This document shows positions 1 through 10,418 of a stretch of 64,000 nt of DNA, piece by piece; position 1 is the stretch's first letter; each line of letters starts with the position of its first letter. The stretch covers positions 248,001 through 312,000 of the forward strand of contig NZ_CP136946.1 in the NCBI RefSeq assembly GCF_050916355.1, in the 5' to 3' direction. The DNA is from Jeongeupia wiesaeckerbachi (lineage in GTDB: Bacteria > Pseudomonadota > Gammaproteobacteria > Burkholderiales > Chitinibacteraceae). Both the position numbers and the translations under genes were made by a program. The notes below the pieces were generated by a model that made no database searches, had not been told where the DNA came from, and was given only the letters and a program-made list of their open reading frames with translations.

Positions 1-81
1 ATCGCCAGCATCCAGTACAGCGGCAATAGCGTGAACAGCATGTACAGCGTCAGCATGATCGCGCGGGGCAGGACGCGGCTT

Positions 82-89
<8 letters not shown>
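1..89 (-). CDS. glpQ: Glycerol ABC transporter permease GlpQ, N-terminal fragment
   Basis: Only the first 29 codons lie in the window; the gene runs off the left edge. The peptide starts MRKSRVLPRAIMLTLYMLF, a short basic stretch followed by a first membrane helix, as in MalG/UgpE-type permeases. Its ATG overlaps the end of the upstream permease gene by 8 bp, so translation is probably coupled. The name follows from gene order (ATPase, ATPase, permease, permease beside glpD and glpR), which matches the glycerol importer operon glpSTPQV described in Rhizobium leguminosarum. The solute-binding protein would be expected beyond the edge. Confidence 0.6.
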
Positions 90-957
<868 letters not shown>

Positions 958-966
958 CGCCGCTCC

Positions 967-2038
<1,072 letters not shown>

Positions 2039-2052
<14 letters not shown>

Positions 2053-3136
2053 GCGCGACTCCCGGCGGGGCCGACACCAATCGGGCATCGGCGCCGAAAA
2101 CGAACAGCTCGCGCGGCTCGACATGGACATCGAGCGCGGCGCCCAGTTCGAAGGTATGCACGCCCGGCAGCTGCGCTACCAGATGCACGCCACCGTGACG
2201 GGTGTTCAGATGCAGATAGGTTTCCGATCCCGACAGCTCGGCCAGCTCAAGCGCGCACGGGACGACGATCGAATCGGCCGACACCGGCGCCAGCCGCAGC
2301 TGGCTCGGACGGATGCCGATCCGGCACTCGCCCGCAGACAGGCCGTCGCGCGCCAGCGTCACGTCGATGCCGAAAGGCAGCCGCAACTGCCGGCCTTCGC
2401 CGAGCGTCGCCGGCAGCAAATTCATCGGCGGATCGTTGAACACCACCGCGGCGTCAACGCTGGCCGGTGTCGCGTACACGGCCAGTGTCTCGCCATGCTG
2501 CAGCACCCGGCCGGCATGGACCAGCGCGGTATGGCCACCGAGCAGCAGTGCTTCCTGCGGTTCGGTCGTCGCGTAGACCACGGTCGTCTGGCCATCGGCG
2601 AACAGCGTCCCGAGTTCGGAGCGCAGCTCCTCGCGCAATTTGTAGTCGAGATTGACCAGCGGTTCGTCGAGCAGGACCAGCGACGCGCGCTTGACCAGCG
2701 CCCGCGCCAGCGCACAGCGTTGCTGCTGCCCACCCGAGAGTTCGCCCGGCCGCGCGTTCAGCAAGTGATCGATATGCAGCGTGGCGGCGACTTCGTGCAC
2801 GCGCCGGCGGAGCTCGGCCGCGTCGACGCGCTGCAGCCGCAGCGGCGAGGCGATATTGTCGAACACGCTCATCGCCGGGTAATTGATGAACTGCTGGTAG
2901 ACCATCGCCAGATTGCGCTCGCGCACGCCGACACCGGTGACGTCCTTGCCGTCGACACGCACCCGCCCGCTGCTGGGGCGGTCCAGCCCGGCCATGATGC
3001 GCATCAGCGTCGTCTTGCCCGCCTGCGTCGGCCCGAGCAGCACGTTGATTGCGCCCGGCACCAGTTTCAGGTCGATGTCGTACAGATGGGTCTTCCCGCC
3101 GACGACGTGGCTGACGTGTTCGAGTTCGAGAACCAC
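2039..3136 (-). CDS. glpS: Glycerol ABC transporter ATPase GlpS
   Basis: A 365-residue ATPase, the first transporter gene after glpD. The Walker A motif is GPTQAGKTT, the signature LSGGQQQR is intact, Walker B is LVLLDEP, and the switch region reads YATTEPQEA, with Thr where most family members have the switch His. The frame has no suitable ATG. The start chosen is GTG at 3134-3136 (VVLELEHV), preceded at good spacing by a GGGAGG ribosome-binding site. The frame stays open far upstream but that stretch shows no family-like sequence. It lies 92 bp downstream of glpD and overlaps glpT by 14 bp, so the operon order is glpD-S-T-P-Q. Confidence 0.82.
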
Positions 3137-3228
3137 ATTCCCTCCCGTGAGCGCTGCATCGCACGCCGGAGCCCATCGGGCACTGCCTGATTCGGCCCGG
3201 CACTGACGCAAAAAGATCGTAAACGGCG

Positions 3229-4779
3229 CTAAGCGCTGAGCCGGCTCGGCACCTCCGCCGCGCGCTTGGCCAGCCATGCATCGAGCCGCTGCACATCGCC
3301 CTGCAGGCAGCGCAGCCCCAGCTTGGTACGCCGCCACAGCAGATCCTCGCTGCTGCGGGCCCATTCGTTGTCGATCAGATAGCGTGCTTCTGCTTCATAT
3401 AGCCCAGGAACCAGTTCCACCCCCAGCTGCGCCATCACCACCGCATCGCCGACCACCCGTTCGGCACGGCTGCCGTACAGCCGGCAGTACCGAGCAGACA
3501 GGGCATCGGGGATCCACGGATGGCGGCCGCGAAAGCGCGCGAGGAAGGCATCGAAATCCGGCACCGGGCTCAATGCGCCCGGCTCGTCGAAATCGCCGCC
3601 TGGCAAAGGGCGCGCGGCGGTCCAAGGCGGTGCCGTTCGCCCCAGTCGCGACAGCAACTGCGTCACGGCTTCTTCGGCCAGGCGGCGATACGTGGTGATC
3701 TTGCCGCCCCAGACATGCAACAAGGGCGGGCCGTCCGGCGACAACTGCAACCGGTAGTCGCGTGTCACCGCCGCGGCATTGCCGACATCGTCGTCGAGCA
3801 ACGGCCGCACGCCCGAATAGCGCCAGACAATCTGTGCCGGCGTGACTGGGTGGTCGAAATAGCGGCTCGCCATCTCGCACAGATAGCGCTCCTCGTCATC
3901 GCTGATCGCCACTTGGGCCGGATCACCGGTGAAATCGACGTCCGTGGTGCCGATCAGCGTGAAATCCTGCTGGAACGGAATCGCGAAAATGATGCGCTTG
4001 TCCGGGTTCTGAAACAGGTAGGCGTACGGGTGATCGAACAATCTAGGCACGACGATGTGACTGCCCTTGATCAGCCGCAGCGCGGCACGCGTCAAACCGG
4101 GCGTCGCCAGCCGTGCCAGCTCGGCGGCCCACGGGCCGGCGGCGTTGACGATGGCGGCGGCGTCGACACACGCATTGCCGCCGTCCCGCAGTTGCAGCGT
4201 GACCTGCCAACGGTCGCCCTCCGGCTCGATCGCGCTGCACCGCGTCCGGGTCAGGATGTGCGCGCCCAGCTCGTAGGCATCAAGCGCATTCAGTACGACG
4301 AGACGCGCATCGTCGACCCAGCCATCCGAATACACGAAACCGTGACGCAAGCGCGGCTTCAGTGCAGCACCGGCGACGTGATGTTCAAGCGATATCGACG
4401 ACGATGCCGGCAATAAGCGGCGATGCGCCAGATGATCGTAGAGAAACAAACCCGCCCGAATCAACCACGCCGGACGCTGATGGACGTCGTGCGGCATGAC
4501 GAAACGGAGCGGCCAGATGATGTGTGGCGCCAGCCTCAGCAGCGTTTCGCGCTCCTGCAGCGCCTTGCGCACCAGACCGAACTCGCGGTACTCGAGATAG
4601 CGCAAGCCGCCGTGGATCAGCTTGGTGCTCGCCGACGAGGTATGCCCGGCCAGATCGTCCTGTTCGCACAGCACCACGCTCAGCCCCCGCCCGGCCGCAT
4701 CGCGCGCGATGCCGGCACCATTGATGCCGCCGCCGACGATCAGCAGATCGCAACGGTCAGGAACGGACTGCGCGGACAT
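3229..4779 (-). CDS. glpD: Glycerol-3-phosphate dehydrogenase, aerobic type
   Basis: A 516-residue FAD enzyme that oxidises sn-glycerol-3-phosphate to dihydroxyacetone phosphate and passes electrons to the quinone pool at the inner membrane. The N-terminal dinucleotide-binding motif is IVGGGINGAGIARDAAGRG (residues about 14-32). Further conserved blocks are STKLIHGGLRYLE, NAAGPWA and the C-terminal GGKITTYR. Length matches the family (about 500). It is the promoter-proximal gene of the glycerol operon and is divergent from glpR across a 118-bp gap rich in inverted repeats. No glycerol kinase gene is visible in the window. Confidence 0.93.
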   Translation of the reverse strand: MSAQSVPDRCDLLIVGGGINGAGIARDAAGRGLSVVLCEQDDLAGHTSSASTKLIHGGLRYLEYREFGLVRKALQERETLLRLAPHIIWPLRFVMPHDVHQRPAWLIRAGLFLYDHLAHRRLLPASSSISLEHHVAGAALKPRLRHGFVYSDGWVDDARLVVLNALDAYELGAHILTRTRCSAIEPEGDRWQVTLQLRDGGNACVDAAAIVNAAGPWAAELARLATPGLTRAALRLIKGSHIVVPRLFDHPYAYLFQNPDKRIIFAIPFQQDFTLIGTTDVDFTGDPAQVAISDDEERYLCEMASRYFDHPVTPAQIVWRYSGVRPLLDDDVGNAAAVTRDYRLQLSPDGPPLLHVWGGKITTYRRLAEEAVTQLLSRLGRTAPPWTAARPLPGGDFDEPGALSPVPDFDAFLARFRGRHPWIPDALSARYCRLYGSRAERVVGDAVVMAQLGVELVPGLYEAEARYLIDNEWARSSEDLLWRRTKLGLRCLQGDVQRLDAWLAKRAAEVPSRLSA

Positions 4780-4817
4780 GGCTTACACGCCCCCTTTCGA
4801 GGGTTGATCTGCTCGAA

Positions 4818-4895
4818 TTGTAGTCACACAAACCGCAACTACAAGTTAGAATCCGAAAGCACCTTTGGTGTTTTATGTTCTTTTGTTTTCGGAAC
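4818..4895. promoter_or_regulatory. glpD/glpR divergent control region with inverted repeats
   Basis: The gap between glpD and glpR holds three dyads: ttgtagt (4818-4824) with actacaa (4838-4844); tccgaaa (4852-4858) with tttcgga (4887-4893); and gttc (4877-4880) with gaac (4892-4895). DeoR-family GlpR repressors bind inverted or repeated half-sites containing TTCG/GTTC, so these are plausible GlpR operators controlling both directions. The assignment is by position and symmetry only. Confidence 0.4.
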
Positions 4896-4897
4896 GA

Positions 4898-5689
4898 ATG
4901 CCCATGCTGCCTCGTCACCGCCAGATCATCGAATGCGTTCGCCGCCTCGGCGACGTCTCGATCGACACGCTCGCCCGCACGCTGGGCGTCAGCCCGCAGA
5001 CCATCCGCCGCGACATCGGCACGCTGGAAAGCGAGCGCTTGCTGGTGCGCTATCACGGTGGTGTGAGCCTGCCCTCGTCGATCGACAATATCGACTACCG
5101 ACTGCGGCAGACGCTGCATCTGGACGCCAAGCAACGCATCGCCGCCCTCGTTGCCCGCCATCTGGCGCCGGGCCGCTCGCTGCTGATCAATATCGGCACG
5201 ACGACCGAGGAAGTCGCCAAGGCGCTGATCGGCCATGCGGGCTTGCGCGTCGTCACCAACAATCTCAATGTCGCGGCGATCCTGTCCGGCAACGGCAATG
5301 CCAATGTGATCATCGCCGGTGGCCAGGTCCGCGCGCACGATCGCGGCATCGTCGGCGAGGCGACGATCGAATTCATCCGCCAGTACCGGGTCGACGTCGG
5401 CATCATCGGCATTTCGGCCATCGACGACGACGGCACGCTGCTCGACTACGACGACCGCGAAGTACGCGTCACCCAGGCCATCCTGGCGCAATCGCGCGAA
5501 GTCTGGCTCGTCGCCGATCACAGCAAATTCACCCGCAGGGCGATGATGCGGGTCGGGCCACTCTCGGCCGTCGACAAGTTCTTTACCGACCGGCCACTCC
5601 CCGACGAAATTGCCGCAACGCTACACGGCACGAACACCGAAGTCTTTATCGCCGCGACCGGAATGGCCGAAGCGACGTCCAGCGCCTGA
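4898..5689 (+). CDS. glpR: Glycerol-3-phosphate regulon repressor, DeoR family
   Basis: A 263-residue DeoR-type transcription factor. Residues about 1-60 form the helix-turn-helix (RRLGDVSIDTLARTLGVSP, then QTIRRDI). The C-terminal sugar-phosphate sensor domain has the typical NIGTTTEEVA and VTNNLNVA blocks and a VADHSKF motif, all standard for GlpR. The start is placed at the ATG encoding MPMLPRHRQ; the ATG two codons later is equally possible, while the longer frame from 4865 adds a hydrophobic leader that GlpR lacks. It is divergent from glpD, the usual arrangement for a local repressor lifted by glycerol-3-phosphate. Confidence 0.85.
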   Translation: MPMLPRHRQIIECVRRLGDVSIDTLARTLGVSPQTIRRDIGTLESERLLVRYHGGVSLPSSIDNIDYRLRQTLHLDAKQRIAALVARHLAPGRSLLINIGTTTEEVAKALIGHAGLRVVTNNLNVAAILSGNGNANVIIAGGQVRAHDRGIVGEATIEFIRQYRVDVGIIGISAIDDDGTLLDYDDREVRVTQAILAQSREVWLVADHSKFTRRAMMRVGPLSAVDKFFTDRPLPDEIAATLHGTNTEVFIAATGMAEATSSA

Positions 5690-5808
5690 CCGCACAACAG
5701 ACGCGCGCGGATTGCCGCAGCCGCGCCTAAGCTGGCACATCAGGGCCGGAGGCGGATCTGCGCGACATCCCTTCCACCAGCCCGGCGTCGCGCATCGGGA
5801 GTAATGGC

Positions 5809-6495
5809 ATGGCAACGACGACACGGGTGGTACTGGTCCACGGCGCTTGGGCGGATGGCTCGAACTGGAGCAAGGTCATTCCCCTGCTGGAAGCGCGGGG
5901 TTTCGAGGTGTCTGCGGTCCAACTGCCGCTGAGCGGCCTTGCCGACGACGCGGCGGTTACCCGCAATCTGCTGTCGATGCGTGATACCCCCACCGTGCTG
6001 GTCGGCCATTCCTACGGCGGCGCCGTGATTACCGAAGCAGCAACCGCGGCCGGCAATGTGATCGCGCTGGTCTACGTGGCCGCGTTTGCACCCGACCAGG
6101 GCGAAAGCCTGGGTGGCATCTTTGCACGCCAAGCCGCACCGTCTGGCACGCAGGGCATCCGGCCGCAGGCGAACGGTCTGCTGTGGATCGATCGCACCTT
6201 GTTTCGGGAAAGTTTTGCGCAGGATTGCAGTGAAGCCGATGCACGCTTGATGGCGGCGGTACAAAAACCGATAGCCGGACGCTGCTTCGAAGACACGGTC
6301 ACCGTTCCGGCCTGGAAATCCATCCCGTCGTGGTATCAGATCTCGGAAAACGATCACATGATTCCACCCGAAGCGCAGCGCTGGATGGCGGAACGGATGG
6401 AGGCAACGACGATTTCGCTGCCCGCCAGCCACGCATCGCTGGTCTCGAAGCCGGCCGAGATTGCCCAGTTGATCGCCGACGCGGCCGGCGCCTGA
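5809..6495 (+). CDS. Alpha/beta hydrolase, small esterase type
   Basis: A 228-residue cytoplasmic alpha/beta hydrolase with no signal peptide. The oxyanion-hole motif VLVHGAWADGSNW is at residues 8-20. The nucleophile elbow GHSYGG is near residues 65-70, a likely acid sits in SENDHMI and the catalytic histidine in PASHASL near the C-terminus. It resembles the plant-type salicylate/methylester esterase branch often annotated only as alpha/beta hydrolase; the substrate cannot be read from sequence. It stands alone between glpR and the tRNA cluster and ends 36 bp before a strong bidirectional terminator. Confidence 0.8.
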   Translation: MATTTRVVLVHGAWADGSNWSKVIPLLEARGFEVSAVQLPLSGLADDAAVTRNLLSMRDTPTVLVGHSYGGAVITEAATAAGNVIALVYVAAFAPDQGESLGGIFARQAAPSGTQGIRPQANGLLWIDRTLFRESFAQDCSEADARLMAAVQKPIAGRCFEDTVTVPAWKSIPSWYQISENDHMIPPEAQRWMAERMEATTISLPASHASLVSKPAEIAQLIADAAGA

Positions 6496-6531
6496 GTTCG
6501 CGTGCCAATGCACGCCGACGCAGAACGAAAA

Positions 6532-6563
6532 AAAACGGTCTGACATTGCTGTCAGACCGTTTT
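6532..6563. terminator. Bidirectional terminator between hydrolase and tRNA cluster
   Basis: A perfect 13-bp stem (aaaacggtctgac / gtcagaccgtttt) with loop attgct, A-rich on one side and T-rich on the other. It can end both the rightward hydrolase transcript and the leftward tRNA transcript. Confidence 0.9.
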
Positions 6564-6571
6564 ATATATAT

Positions 6572-6647
6572 TGGCGTCCCCACGGGGATTCGAACCCCGG
6601 TAGTCACCGTGAAAGGGTGGTGTCCTAGGCCTCTAGACGATGGGGAC
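6572..6647 (-). tRNA. tRNA-Glu (TTC), copy 1
   Basis: A 76-nt cloverleaf on the minus strand starting GTCCCCATCGTCTAGAGG and ending in encoded CCA. The anticodon loop contains TTC between paired CACC/GGTG stem strands, and the T-arm reads GGTTCGAATCC. It is identical to the second copy at 6767-6842 and is the last gene of the cluster, next to the terminator. Confidence 0.97.
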
Positions 6648-6661
6648 TGCGGTTGAAGAAG

Positions 6662-6738
6662 TGGTGCACCCGGAGCGATTCGAACGCCCGACCCTCTGGT
6701 TCGTAGCCAGATACTCTATCCAACTGAGCTACGGGTGC
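6662..6738 (-). tRNA. tRNA-Arg (ACG)
   Basis: A 77-nt tRNA on the minus strand starting GCACCCGTAGCTCAGTTGG with encoded CCA. The anticodon stem-loop CTGGCTACGAACCAG gives anticodon ACG, the inosine-type arginine tRNA reading CGN codons. It lies between the two tRNA-Glu copies with 14-bp and 28-bp spacers, so it is likely processed from one precursor. Confidence 0.97.
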
Positions 6739-6766
6739 ACTGTAACTTCAACTTTACTGCTCTTTA

Positions 6767-6842
6767 TGGCGTCCCCACGGGGATTCGAACCCCGGTAGTC
6801 ACCGTGAAAGGGTGGTGTCCTAGGCCTCTAGACGATGGGGAC
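6767..6842 (-). tRNA. tRNA-Glu (TTC), copy 2
   Basis: Identical over all 76 nt to the copy at 6572-6647, including the encoded CCA. It is the second gene of the Ala-Glu-Arg-Glu cluster transcribed leftward. Confidence 0.97.
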
Positions 6843-6880
6843 GTCGTTTAACTCTTGCTTCTTACTGCTTAAAATTCAAA

Positions 6881-6900
6881 TCGGCCGCCTAAGCGGCCGA
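6881..6900. other. Stem-loop in the tRNA precursor spacer
   Basis: A perfect 8-bp stem tcggccgc / gcggccga with a 4-nt loop lies between tRNA-Ala and tRNA-Glu. Read leftward it is followed by gatttgaatttt, so it may be a weak terminator or a processing signal that sets Ala versus Glu/Arg levels. Confidence 0.5.
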
Positions 6901-6909
6901 CTTTCAATC

Positions 6910-6985
<76 letters not shown>

Positions 6986-6999
6986 CAAAAGAGATGCAC

Positions 7000-7028
7000 A
7001 GTATATAAACAGGTTTTATCGTTGTAAA
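7000..7028 (-). promoter_or_regulatory. Promoter of the tRNA cluster
   Basis: On the minus strand TTTACA (7023-7028) and TATACT (7000-7005) are separated by exactly 17 bp, each one mismatch from the sigma70 consensus. Transcription would begin a few bases before tRNA-Ala. Confidence 0.75.
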
Positions 7029-7072
7029 GCACTTTCTGAACTATTTTTCGATAAAGCCGATAAAACCTGTTT
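7007..7072. repeat. 15-bp perfect inverted repeat across the tRNA promoter
   Basis: aaacaggttttatcg (7007-7021) and its exact complement (7058-7072) flank a 36-nt loop. The left arm fills the spacer between the -35 and -10 boxes of the tRNA promoter and the right arm lies 11 bp beyond the bamD stop codon. It could end bamD transcription as a long hairpin or be a paired operator. Confidence 0.7.
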
Positions 7073-7082
7073 CGATACTGAA

Positions 7083-7883
7083 TCAGAACGGCGTCCACCA
7101 AGACGGATCGTCCAGGAAGTCCTGATTCAGGGTCTGCGTGTTCGGATAGTTCTTCAACAGCACGCGCTTGGCGTCGTCACGCAGATCGTTCAAGCCGAGC
7201 TTGTCGTAACTCATCACCATCATCGCCAGCCCTGCTTCGACCTGCTTGGTGTTCGAGTAGGTTTCGATCAGGTACTTGCCGCGGTTCGCCGCAGCCAGAT
7301 ACGCACCGCGCTTGTAGTAATACTTGGCGACATGCAGCTCGTAGCTCGCCAGCGCACCGATCAGATAGCCCATGCGCACTTGCGAGTCGGCGGCATACTT
7401 GCTTTCCGGGAAACGCTGCACCAGATCCCTGAACGCGTCGAATGATTCCTTCGCCGCCTTCGGATCACGTTCGGACATGTCCTGCTTGGAGATCGCCGAC
7501 AGGAAGCCCTGCATCTCGTTGAAGCTCACCAGCCCCTTCAGATACAGCGCGTAATCCATGCTCGGGTGCACCGGATTGCTCTTGATGAAGCGATCGATCG
7601 CGGCCTGCGCGAGCAGCGGCTCCTGCGCCTTGTAGTGGTTGTACGCTTCCTCGAGCTGCGCCTGCTGGGCGTAGCGACCATAGGGATAACGTGCCTCAAG
7701 CTTTTCCAGGAGCTTGGTCGATTTCTCGAAGTTGCGATCGGCCTGCTCGGCCTTGGCGGTGCTGTACAGCTTTTCGGCGGTCCAGCCCTTGGTTTCGTCA
7801 TCGTCGGTCGGCGTCGACGCGCAGCCGGCCAACAGCACGGCGACCGAAGCGCACGCCAGGAATCGCGGTAGAATCTTGCCCAT
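7083..7883 (-). CDS. bamD: Outer membrane assembly lipoprotein BamD (ComL)
   Basis: A 266-residue lipoprotein of the BAM complex, which inserts beta-barrel proteins into the outer membrane. The signal peptide ends in the lipobox LLAGC with the acylated cysteine at residue 21. TPR-like repeats follow, with typical blocks such as EKLYSTAKAEQADRNF, RYPYGRYAQQAQLEEAY and RFPESKYA. Length fits the family (about 245-270). Its start codon overlaps by two bases that of the divergent rluD, an unusually tight head-to-head layout. The stop is followed by a large inverted repeat that may serve as terminator. Confidence 0.95.
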   Translation of the reverse strand: MGKILPRFLACASVAVLLAGCASTPTDDDETKGWTAEKLYSTAKAEQADRNFEKSTKLLEKLEARYPYGRYAQQAQLEEAYNHYKAQEPLLAQAAIDRFIKSNPVHPSMDYALYLKGLVSFNEMQGFLSAISKQDMSERDPKAAKESFDAFRDLVQRFPESKYAADSQVRMGYLIGALASYELHVAKYYYKRGAYLAAANRGKYLIETYSNTKQVEAGLAMMVMSYDKLGLNDLRDDAKRVLLKNYPNTQTLNQDFLDDPSWWTPF

Positions 7884-8934
7884 GATGCATCCTGATTTAG
7901 AACCCGACGATTATAGCGACATAAGCGAGCCGCGTGTCCTGACCGCACCAGCCGATGTCGCCGGCCAACGCCTCGACGCTGCGCTGGCGCAGCTGCTGCC
8001 CGATTATTCGCGCAGCCGGCTCGCCAACTGGATCAAGGACGGTCTGGTGACCGTCGATGGCCAGCCTGCGACGCCGAAGCTCAAACTCTGGGGCGGCGAG
8101 ACCATTGCGGTCGAGATCCAGGCCAATCCAGACGAAGTCGCTTTTCAAGCCGAGGACATCCCGCTCGACGTGCTTTACGCCGACGAGACGATCCTCATCA
8201 TCAACAAGCCGGCCGGCCTCGTTGTCCACCCCGGCAGCGGCAATTGGTCCGGCACACTGCTGAATGGCCTGCTGCACCACTACCCCGAACTCAAGGGCGT
8301 GCCGCGCGCCGGCATCGTCCACCGGCTCGACAAGGACACCAGCGGGCTGATGGTCGTCGCACGCACGCTGCAGGCACAGACCTCGCTGGTGCAGCAACTG
8401 CAGGCGCGGACGGTCAGCCGTCATTACTTTGCAATCGCCCAGGGCCTCGTCAAGCGCGATGGCCGCGTCGATGCGCCGATCGGCCGCCATCCGCGCGAAC
8501 GGACCAAGATGGCCGTGGTCGGCACAGGCAAACCGGCCGTCACCCACTTCCGCGTGCTCGAACGTTTCAGTGCGCACACGCTGGTCGAATGCAAACTCGA
8601 AACCGGCCGCACCCATCAGATCCGCGTGCACATGGCGCACGTCGGTCATCCGCTTGCCGCCGATCCGGTCTACGGCGGACGGCAGAAACTGTTCGCCCCC
8701 GAGATCATGCTGGCGCTCGAGGATTTCGGCCGCCAGGCGCTGCACGCGAAAAAGCTCAGCCTGGTGCACCCGGCCAGCGGCAAGACGATGACGTGGAAAT
8801 CACCGCTGCCGGCCGATTTCGAAGGCTTGCTGGCGGCACTGCGGGTCGAGGCCGGTGGCGACGATGATTTTGACGATGACGACTGGGACGACGATGACGA
8901 CCACGATGTTGAACTGGTCTATGTCCGCGACTGA
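7882..8934 (+). CDS. rluD: 23S rRNA pseudouridine synthase RluD
   Basis: A 350-residue pseudouridine synthase that modifies helix 69 of 23S rRNA in Escherichia coli (positions 1911, 1915, 1917). An S4-like RNA-binding domain (GQRLDAALAQLLPDYSRSRL) precedes the catalytic domain. The catalytic motif HRLDKDTSG puts the nucleophilic aspartate at residue 150, and ETGRTHQIRVHMAH follows. The C-terminus is an unusual acidic run (DDDFDDDDWDDDDDHD). The start is the ATG at 7882, or the next at 7885; the longer frame from 7714 runs antisense inside bamD and is rejected. It overlaps pgeF by 14 bp. Confidence 0.93.
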   Translation: MMHPDLEPDDYSDISEPRVLTAPADVAGQRLDAALAQLLPDYSRSRLANWIKDGLVTVDGQPATPKLKLWGGETIAVEIQANPDEVAFQAEDIPLDVLYADETILIINKPAGLVVHPGSGNWSGTLLNGLLHHYPELKGVPRAGIVHRLDKDTSGLMVVARTLQAQTSLVQQLQARTVSRHYFAIAQGLVKRDGRVDAPIGRHPRERTKMAVVGTGKPAVTHFRVLERFSAHTLVECKLETGRTHQIRVHMAHVGHPLAADPVYGGRQKLFAPEIMLALEDFGRQALHAKKLSLVHPASGKTMTWKSPLPADFEGLLAALRVEAGGDDDFDDDDWDDDDDHDVELVYVRD

Positions 8935-9661
8935 TCACGGCCTGGTGCCGGACTGGCCTGCGCCGGCGCGCGTACGCGCGCTGCAGACGACACGACGTGG
9001 CGGCGTCAGCCTGGCGCCCTATGACGGCTTCAATCTGGGTGATCACGTCGGCGACGATCCGCAGGCGGTTGCCGCCAACCGCGCCGCCTTGGCCGTCGCC
9101 CTGCCGGCGACGCCGCTGTGGCTGACCCAGGTACACGGCACCGCGGTACTCGACGCCGGTGTGCCGCAGCGCGACGCGACCGCCGATGCCAGTGTTGCCC
9201 ATGGCCCCGGCGCCGTGTGCGTGATCATGACTGCCGATTGCCTGCCGGTGCTGCTGTGCAACGATAAGGGCACCGTCGTCGGTGGCGCCCACGCCGGCTG
9301 GCGTGGGCTGTGCGCCGGCGTACTCGAAGCCACCGTCGCGGCGATGCAGGTGCCCGGCGAAACGCTGATGGCCTGGCTCGGACCAACGATCGGCCGCGAC
9401 GCGTTCGAAGTCGGTGCCGAAGTACGAGACGCCTTCATCGCGCACGATGCCAACGCCGTCAGCGCGTTCAGGCCCGGCAGCATCGACAGCAAGTACTGGG
9501 CCGACATCGAGTTGCTGGCCCGGCAACGGCTTGCCGCGGTCGGCGTCAGCCGTGTCTACGGCGGTGGCCTGTGCACGGTGTCGGACGGTGAACGCTGGTA
9601 CTCGTACCGCCGCGATCGCACCACCGGACGCATGGCCAGCCTGATCTGGCTGCAGGATTAG
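8921..9661 (+). CDS. pgeF: Peptidoglycan editing factor PgeF (YfiH / LACC1 family)
   Basis: A 246-residue polyphenol-oxidase-like protein. In E. coli the homologue YfiH (PgeF) corrects serine misincorporated into peptidoglycan stem peptides; LACC1 relatives act on purine nucleosides. Family blocks are TTRRGGVSLAPYDGFNLGDHVGDDP, TQVHGT, MTADCLPVLL, GGAHAGWRGL and YGGGLCT, supplying the metal-binding His and Cys residues. The start is the ATG at 8921, overlapping the rluD stop by 14 bp, so translation is coupled; upstream in-frame ATGs fall in the acidic tail of rluD. The rluD-pgeF pair is a common arrangement. Confidence 0.9.
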   Translation: MSATDHGLVPDWPAPARVRALQTTRRGGVSLAPYDGFNLGDHVGDDPQAVAANRAALAVALPATPLWLTQVHGTAVLDAGVPQRDATADASVAHGPGAVCVIMTADCLPVLLCNDKGTVVGGAHAGWRGLCAGVLEATVAAMQVPGETLMAWLGPTIGRDAFEVGAEVRDAFIAHDANAVSAFRPGSIDSKYWADIELLARQRLAAVGVSRVYGGGLCTVSDGERWYSYRRDRTTGRMASLIWLQD

Positions 9662-10418
9662 CACCTTCAGGCGTTTCGCTACGGACGTCCTGACGAAGCA
9701 GACGTCCCTGGCGTAGTGAAGCGCCTCCCCCCCCCGATGATTCGCGCTCCCTGGATTGATGCCCAGCAACGCTGGCTGGGCAGATCCGGCCCCATCGGGA
9801 GCGATGATCTGCCTCCGCCCCCGACGCGGCCAGGTGGATCGTGGTGACTGGCACAGCACCCCGACACCATCCGATGCACCAGACCGGACCAGCTCGCCGG
9901 TTTTCCAAGTCCACTCCCCACCTCACACCGCCAGCCACCGCATCGTAGCGCCCCTCGGTAGTCGCTCCGCCGACCCGTGCTCGGCGCCAGATCATTGCTG
10001 ACGCCAGTCGGCAAAAAGTCATCGCAATCACACCGGCCTCTGACCCGGATGACTCTATACCTAGCAATTCGGACGCCGCTCGCCCCGCTTCGACAAACCA
10101 TCAAGGTTCGGCGTTCGGACGACCGTCGCTTCATCGACCAGGCAATGGTTTTGCGGACGTGTAGGCTGCCCCCCCGCTCAGGCCATTCCTAAAAGAAATC
10201 GAATGCCAAAGCCCCGCCCTAAACAATCCTCCGCGGAAATCGGACGCGAAATGAATGCGACTGAATCGGCCCTCACGGCAAAAACGGTAGCGTTTGCGTC
10301 AGTAAATGCCACATTGATGGCGGGGTGAAATCGCGACAAAGAATCGCAACCCGCCATCAACCGCCGAGGAGCAGAGGAATAGACAGGCCGATTCCATTCA
10401 GGGGAGTCGTGCGGGCGC
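9662..10418. other. 757-bp intergenic region without a convincing gene
   Basis: No open frame here has a plausible start, ribosome site and protein-like composition. The region holds a 9-C run (9727-9735), an inverted repeat ggacgtc (9683-9689) / gacgtcc (9701-9707), a gcccagc/gctgggc hairpin near 9761-9781 and the stem-loop at 10316-10358. Composition becomes less GC-rich towards the right, matching the two genes that follow. It may be the left flank of an acquired segment. Confidence 0.6.
10316..10358 (+). promoter_or_regulatory. Leader stem-loop upstream of the double-HTH gene
   Basis: A perfect 9-bp stem gatggcggg (10316-10324) / cccgccatc (10350-10358) encloses a 25-nt loop with a smaller gcga/tcgc pairing. 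It ends 60 bp before the start of the LuxR-like gene and has no T-tract, so a regulatory leader is more likely than a terminator. Confidence 0.45.

Noticed and set aside
9662..10190. Overlapping frames on both strands in the gap after pgeF
   Set aside because: None has a start with a ribosome site or a protein-like composition; they overlap one another and are treated as non-coding.
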